DNA of 64,000 nt from an uncultured Eubacterium sp. (lineage in GTDB: Bacteria; Bacillota; Clostridia; Oscillospirales; Acutalibacteraceae), in contig NZ_CAKSZA010000004.1 in the NCBI RefSeq assembly GCF_934525195.1, positions 62,001 through 126,000 of the forward strand, given 5' to 3'. Shown here piece by piece: positions 59,761 to 64,000 of this stretch (positions within the stretch are counted from its first letter, which is position 1; every line of letters begins with the position of its first letter). Under the pieces are notes generated by a model. It searched no databases and was not told the origin of the DNA. It saw only the letters and a list, made by a program, of their open reading frames with translations. The translations under genes were made by a program, and so were the position numbers.

Positions 59761-62127
59761 TTAGCCTTTAAGCTCGATTCCGTCATTCTTGAGTGACTCA
59801 ATAATGCTGTCTGTTACCTCTTGAACTTCCTCTCTTGTAAGAGTTTTGTCAGAGTGAGAGAATACAATACGAGTTGTGATTGACTTTGTGCCGTCATTTT
59901 CGTCATCATAAATATCTGTTACATAAACATTCTTGATGAGTGGACTTCTTGTTTCAGCAATAGCCTTTGCGATAGGTGCAAATTTTTGTGAAACAAATGA
60001 AAGGTCAACCTCAATTTCAGGGAATTTTGACGGTTCAACATATTGGATTGAAGCGTTTTCGATATTTGCAAATGCTTCAACATCAACCTCGGCAAACACG
60101 ATGGCAGCCTTTTTGTCAATCTTCTTTTGAACGGTTGGATGAACGATACCGATTTGACCGATTTCAACACCGTCACAGATAATTCTGTTTAGATTTCTTG
60201 GGTGTTGATAGTTTGATGTTGCCTCAATCGGTTCAAACGAAAGCGACTTGTGCTTAATATCGTCGGACATAACCTCCAAAATATCACGGAGCTTATAGAA
60301 AAGCACAGACACAGGAGCAACTTTGCTGAAAAGTGTGATAGCAAGTTTCTTCTTTTCTACACAAAGATTGTTTTCGTCAAGACCTGTAACGACTCTGCCG
60401 ATTTCAAAAATACCAAAGCGAAGTGCAAATGAAGTGTTTTGCTTAACCTGGCAAAGCTGAGTAGGAATGATTGACTTACGGATTGTTTCGATATTAGGAT
60501 TTGATGCACCCTCAAGCTTGATTTCACCCTCTACATCAATGCCGAGAGCCTTGAGTTCATCATAATAAGCCCAAACATATGAATGAAGCTCGTGGAGAGA
60601 AAACCTCTTTACAAGCAAATCCTTGATTCTGTCCTCAACTGTCTTTTCAACATCAGGGCGAACAGGATAAAGCGGAGCAAGGCAGGTGTGAATATCAAAG
60701 TTATCATAGCCGTAAATACGGGTAATTTCCTCGATAATATCAGCTTTCATTGTGACATCCTTTGTTGCTCTCCAAGACGGAACATCAACGGTGAATTCGT
60801 CATTGTAAACGCTTGCTGTGAAGCCGAGAGAAGTCAAAGTCTTAATGATAGTATCGTTTGAAATTTCAATGCCTGTGTACTTGTCAACAAAAGACTTGTT
60901 AAAGTTAAGTTCTACCTTTTCGTAATGATAAGCGTAATCATCGGTAAGAGCAGAAACAACTGTTGACTCTGCGTCATACTTTTGAAGAAGATTTACAAAT
61001 CTTGCGATAGCTGTTACCGTCATTTCAGGGTCGAGGCACTTCTCATATCTCATAGAAGCATCTGTTCTGTGTGAAAGACGAACGGTTGACTTACGGATTG
61101 AAGCTGCGTCAAATGTTGCGGATTCAAGAGTGAGTGTTGTTGTGTCATCAACAATTTCGCTGTCAAGACCGCCCATAATACCTGCGATTGCAACAGGAGT
61201 GTTGTCGTTGCAAATCATAAGAGTATTTTCGTCAATATTTCTTTCGACTCCGTCAAGTGTTTGGAAAGTAAACGGCTTGTCGAAACGCTTAATTCTGATT
61301 TTTTCAACCTTACGGCTGTCAAATGCGTGCATAGGCTGACCCATTTCAAGCATAAGATAATTTGTAAGGTCTGCAAGGAAGTTGATGGCTCTCATTCCGC
61401 AATAATAAAGGCGGATACGCATATCAACAGGAGAAACCGAACGCTTGATGTTTTCAACCTGCAAGCAAGAATATCTTTGGCAAAGCGGGTCCTCAATCTT
61501 CATATCAACCTTTGAAAGATTATCGTACTTTGAAAGTTCAACGGTTTCAAGCGGTTTGAGTTTTCTGCCTGAAAGTGCGGCAAATTCTCTTGCGATGCCA
61601 TAATGTCCCCAAAGATCAGGACGGTTTGTGAGCGACTTATTGTCTACCTCAAAAATAATATCGTCAATAGCATAAACATCTTTAAGGTCTGTACCGTTTG
61701 GAATGTCATCTGTAATTTCCATAATACCGCTGTTATCATCGGAAATTCCGATTTCCTTTTCAGAACAGCACATACCGTATGACATATAGCCTGCAAGCGG
61801 ACGAGGAGCAATTTCAATCTCGCCAATCTTTGCACCGACCTTTGCAAATGCGGTTTTCATACCAACTCTGACATTAGGTGCACCGCAAACAACATCGGTG
61901 AGTTCTGCCTCACCTGCGTCAACCTTGAGCAAATGAAGTTTTTTTGAATCAGGGTGATTTTCCACAGACTTAATCTCTGCAACAACAACGCCCGACAAAT
62001 CAGAACCTTTAAAGAAAATATCGTTTTCTACTTCTGCGGTAGAGAGTGAAAACTGATTGATAAGTTTAATCTTATCAAGTCCGGACAAATCAACAAAGTC
62101 CGAAATCCAATTCATAGATAAAAACAT
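59761..62127 (-). CDS. pheT: Phenylalanyl-tRNA synthetase beta subunit
   Basis: 788 residues in the usual domain order: an OB-fold tRNA-binding domain at about 40-150 (VAEIKSVENHPDSKKLHLLK), B3/B4 editing region at about 205-380, B5 domain near 400-480, a catalytic-like core, and a C-terminal anticodon-binding FDX-ACB domain (FSHSDKTLTREEVQEVTDSI). It forms an alpha2-beta2 enzyme with PheS. The start follows GGGGAG by seven bases. Confidence 0.97.
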   Translation of the reverse strand: MFLSMNWISDFVDLSGLDKIKLINQFSLSTAEVENDIFFKGSDLSGVVVAEIKSVENHPDSKKLHLLKVDAGEAELTDVVCGAPNVRVGMKTAFAKVGAKIGEIEIAPRPLAGYMSYGMCCSEKEIGISDDNSGIMEITDDIPNGTDLKDVYAIDDIIFEVDNKSLTNRPDLWGHYGIAREFAALSGRKLKPLETVELSKYDNLSKVDMKIEDPLCQRYSCLQVENIKRSVSPVDMRIRLYYCGMRAINFLADLTNYLMLEMGQPMHAFDSRKVEKIRIKRFDKPFTFQTLDGVERNIDENTLMICNDNTPVAIAGIMGGLDSEIVDDTTTLTLESATFDAASIRKSTVRLSHRTDASMRYEKCLDPEMTVTAIARFVNLLQKYDAESTVVSALTDDYAYHYEKVELNFNKSFVDKYTGIEISNDTIIKTLTSLGFTASVYNDEFTVDVPSWRATKDVTMKADIIEEITRIYGYDNFDIHTCLAPLYPVRPDVEKTVEDRIKDLLVKRFSLHELHSYVWAYYDELKALGIDVEGEIKLEGASNPNIETIRKSIIPTQLCQVKQNTSFALRFGIFEIGRVVTGLDENNLCVEKKKLAITLFSKVAPVSVLFYKLRDILEVMSDDIKHKSLSFEPIEATSNYQHPRNLNRIICDGVEIGQIGIVHPTVQKKIDKKAAIVFAEVDVEAFANIENASIQYVEPSKFPEIEVDLSFVSQKFAPIAKAIAETRSPLIKNVYVTDIYDDENDGTKSITTRIVFSHSDKTLTREEVQEVTDSIIESLKNDGIELKG

Positions 62128-62144
62128 AATGTCACTCCCCTTTC

Positions 62145-63197
62145 TTATTCATCATCGGTGAACTGGCTCATAGCCTTGAGGCTGCCGCCGTTCAAATCAC
62201 GAATATCTTTAATGCCGTATTTCATCATAACAAGTCTTGTAAGACCCAAACCGAACGCAAAGCCTGTGTATTCATCAGGGTCAATGCCACCCATACGGAG
62301 AACCTCAGGGTGAATCATTCCGCAAGGGCAAAGTTCGAGCCAACCGCTGTGCTTACAGCTTGGGCAGCCCTCACCGCCACAGATAAGACAGCTGATATCA
62401 AGTTCAAATCCCGGCTCAACGAACGGAAAGAAGCCCGGACGAAGTCTAACCTTAATGTCCTTTTGGAACACTTCCGAAAGCATAGTTTTCATAAAGTAAA
62501 TAAGGTTTGAAATAGAAATATCCTTGCCGACCATCATACCTTCCATTTGGAAGAAAGTGTTTTCGTGGCAAGCGTCTGTTGCTTCGTTACGGAAGCATCT
62601 GCCAGGGAAAATAGCCTTGATAGGTGTGCCGTTATTGATAAGTTCGTCCCTATACTTTCTCAAAATAGCATTTTGTGCAGCTGAAGTCTGTGACTTCAAG
62701 AGCTGACCGTTTGTGAGATAATAAGTGTCCTGCATATCACGGGCAGGGTGATCCTTTGGCACATTAACGGATTCAAAGCACTCATAGTCGGTTACAACTT
62801 CAGGATAATCCTCAACCGTAAAGCCCATTGATTTGAATATCTGTTCACACTGACGCTGAACGATTGTTACAGGGTGATATGAACCTCTTGCCAAATTTGC
62901 AGGGAGAGAAAGGTCAAATTCAGGCATAAGCTCTATTTCCCTTTGAATCTCTCTTTCGTTCATTTCTGCGGTTTTTTCGGCAATTCTTTGAGCAACAACG
63001 CCTTTAAGTTCGTTTACTCTTTGACCGAAAGCCTTTTTGTCCTCAACTGAAAGTTCTTTCATTGCCTTGAGCAAATCGGTTACACTTCCCTTTTTGCCGA
63101 GATATGCAACACGAACATCCTCAAGTTCAGACAAATCCTTAATATTTTCAAGTTCTTTTTCAAACTTGGATCTTAAGTCTTTAATCTTTTGTTCCAT
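62145..63197 (-). CDS. pheS: Phenylalanyl-tRNA synthetase alpha subunit
   Basis: 350 residues. An N-terminal coiled coil (KIKDLRSKFEKELENIKDLS) is followed by the class II catalytic core with motif 2 (FFQMEGMMVGKDI), and motif 3 (FAFGLGLTRLVMMKYGI). A Cys-rich insert CLICGGEGCPSCKHSGWLEL near 275-295 is common in Firmicutes PheS. The start at 63197 has GGAGG seven bases upstream; the longer frame runs into the T-box terminator. Confidence 0.97.
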   Translation of the reverse strand: MEQKIKDLRSKFEKELENIKDLSELEDVRVAYLGKKGSVTDLLKAMKELSVEDKKAFGQRVNELKGVVAQRIAEKTAEMNEREIQREIELMPEFDLSLPANLARGSYHPVTIVQRQCEQIFKSMGFTVEDYPEVVTDYECFESVNVPKDHPARDMQDTYYLTNGQLLKSQTSAAQNAILRKYRDELINNGTPIKAIFPGRCFRNEATDACHENTFFQMEGMMVGKDISISNLIYFMKTMLSEVFQKDIKVRLRPGFFPFVEPGFELDISCLICGGEGCPSCKHSGWLELCPCGMIHPEVLRMGGIDPDEYTGFAFGLGLTRLVMMKYGIKDIRDLNGGSLKAMSQFTDDE

Positions 63198-63207
63198 TGA
63201 TTTTCCT

Positions 63208-63453
63208 CCATAAAAAAATAAAAACGCCTCATAAATATGAGACGAAAAATTCCGTGGTACCACTCAAATTGCATACATAAAATATGCCACTCTTACCTTT
63301 ATCGCAGGTGTACGCCCTACTTAGTTACTCGAAGGGTGCTCGCAGGCTGAAATTCAAACCCCCGCCGATATGCACTCACACCGACCGTGCACTCTCTTTC
63401 ATCAAACGGACACTCTACTTACACCTGTTCATCGCATTAATTCTTTAATTGTT
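63208..63453 (-). promoter_or_regulatory. T-box riboswitch controlling pheST
   Basis: The leader carries the T-box consensus GAGTGGTACCACGG and then a terminator CGTCTCATA / TATGAGGCG followed by a T-run. Upstream are a long stem-loop domain and the candidate Phe specifier TTC in the segment TTTGAATTTCAGCC. Binding of uncharged tRNA-Phe would favour the antiterminator and read-through into pheS. Confidence 0.93.
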
Positions 63454-63459
63454 GCATAA

Positions 63460-63488
63460 ATTATAAACCTTAAAGGCAATTAAGTCAA
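63460..63488 (-). promoter_or_regulatory. Promoter of the T-box leader
   Basis: TTGACT and TATAAT with a 17-base spacer. Transcription start predicted near 63453. Confidence 0.85.
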
Positions 63489-63526
63489 GTTTTTTCAAGA
63501 TTTTGTATAAAATACTAAAAAAAGAG

Positions 63527-63555
63527 TTGAAATTATCATCAATAATGTATATAAT
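63527..63555 (+). promoter_or_regulatory. Promoter of ireB
   Basis: TTGAAA and TATAAT with a 17-base spacer, divergent from the pheST promoter. Confidence 0.8.
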
Positions 63556-63618
63556 ATAGTTTGAATTAACATATACCAAAACTGCGGTATATAATACTTT
63601 AAGCGGAGGTGGATCAAA

Positions 63619-63861
63619 GTGAAAGATAAGACTATGACCTTTAGAATTGCGAATGACAACGAGGATGTTATGAAAGACACCCTTACTGCTGTTTATGACG
63701 CATTAAAGGAAAAGGGCTACAACCCGATTAACCAAATAGTCGGCTATATTTTATCCGAAGATCCGACATACATCACCACTCATAACAACGCAAGAAGCTT
63801 AATCCGTAAGATAGACAGAGATGAGCTTTTGGCAGAAATGGTAAAGTATTACCTCAGCTAA
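63619..63861 (+). CDS. ireB: IreB family (UPF0297) protein
   Basis: 80 residues. The family pattern is visible: TMTFRIANDN, VYDALKEKGYNPINQIVGYI, LSEDPTYITTHNNARSLIRK and ELLAEMVKYYL. In Enterococcus IreB is a substrate of the PASTA kinase IreK and affects envelope stress and cephalosporin resistance. The GTG start at 63619 has GGAGGT eight bases upstream; an ATG five codons later is possible. Confidence 0.95.
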   Translation: MKDKTMTFRIANDNEDVMKDTLTAVYDALKEKGYNPINQIVGYILSEDPTYITTHNNARSLIRKIDRDELLAEMVKYYLS

Positions 63862-63883
63862 TACAATATAAGGAGGGTTACCT

Positions 63884-64000
63884 TTGGCAGAAAAGTTTTT
63901 TGAATACAAAGGAAGACCTTTGGTTAGAAGCGGCAATACAATTTACTACGGAGATATGAACGATGCTTACGTTGTATGTCTTACAATTAAAAATGCCGAA
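63884..64000 (+). CDS. Partial gene, hypothetical protein downstream of ireB
   Basis: A TTG start at 63884 preceded by AGGAGGG, reading MAEKFFEYKGRPLVRSGNTI and continuing beyond the window edge. The 22-base gap after ireB suggests an operon. The first 39 residues look like a soluble beta-rich protein. I do not recognise the family with certainty. Confidence 0.7.
   Translation, partial: MAEKFFEYKGRPLVRSGNTIYYGDMNDAYVVCLTIKNAE

Noticed and set aside
1..64000. CRISPR array, rRNA genes, integrases or transposases
   Set aside because: No regularly spaced direct repeats, no rRNA sequence and no recognisable recombinase or transposase motifs were seen on either strand.

Overview
The window is a 64 kb chromosomal stretch from a low-GC, Gram-positive Clostridia, most likely an anaerobic gut Oscillospiraceae/Ruminococcaceae-type bacterium. 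This is an inference. It rests on a T-box riboswitch upstream of pheST, an IreB (UPF0297) gene, a YpeB-type germination protein, a GatCAB/AspRS operon, glycogen and alpha-glucan enzymes, a secreted BspA-like leucine-rich-repeat protein with a dockerin-like calcium loop, Shine-Dalgarno sequences built on GGAGG or AGGTGAT, and strong TTGACA/TATAAT promoters. No rRNA, CRISPR array, prophage or insertion sequence was seen.

Layout. Positions 1-5.3 kb (minus strand) hold pyrH-frr-uppS-cdsA-dxr-rseP and the first codons of a probable ispG: nucleotide and ribosome recycling, lipid carrier and isoprenoid synthesis, and an intramembrane protease. From 5.4 to 9.3 kb are a large secreted repeat protein and mltG. 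From 9.4 to 13.2 kb is a pair of ABC exporter genes preceded by an unannotated 32-codon peptide gene and an internal terminator; this is the best candidate in the window for an undescribed system. From 13.3 to 18 kb is an accessory segment: a hydrolase and an aminoglycoside-phosphotransferase-like kinase divergent from an AraC regulator, a GNAT acetyltransferase, a uracil-DNA-glycosylase-superfamily-like protein, a 37-codon small gene and tRNA-Thr(CGT). From 18 to 22.5 kb are pncC/cinA, folD, lgt, three small unknown genes, a YfcE-like phosphodiesterase and a TetR regulator.

From 22.8 to 37.0 kb is a complete-looking but reduced dcw (division and cell wall) cluster on the minus strand: mraZ-rsmH-ftsL-like-pbp(PASTA)-murE-murF-mraY-ftsW-murG-murA-ftsQ-ftsZ. 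It contains no murD, murC, murB or ftsA. From 37.3 to 43.8 kb are a GPH-family sugar symporter and aspS-gatC-gatA-gatB. From 43.9 to 48.3 kb is a second accessory segment: a membrane protein pair (DUF4173 type), a DUF2975/Xre pair, and a secreted fibronectin-III protein whose consensus promoter is overlaid by twin operators shared with a divergent Xre repressor.

From 48.4 to 53 kb are a GH13 amylase and a glycogen phosphorylase with a long basic tail. From 53.1 to 57.9 kb is a proB-proA-DUF5050-flippase operon. From 58 to 59.7 kb are ypeB and a small lipoprotein. From 59.8 to 63.5 kb is T-box-pheS-pheT. The window ends with ireB and the start of another gene.

Most of the window is core growth machinery: envelope precursor supply (uppS, cdsA, dxr, mur genes), septation (fts genes) and translation (frr, aspS, gatCAB, pheST). 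Accessory genes lie between these blocks. Start codons were chosen by Shine-Dalgarno spacing, and many differ from the longest possible reading frame. All family names come from recognised motifs only; no database search was run.
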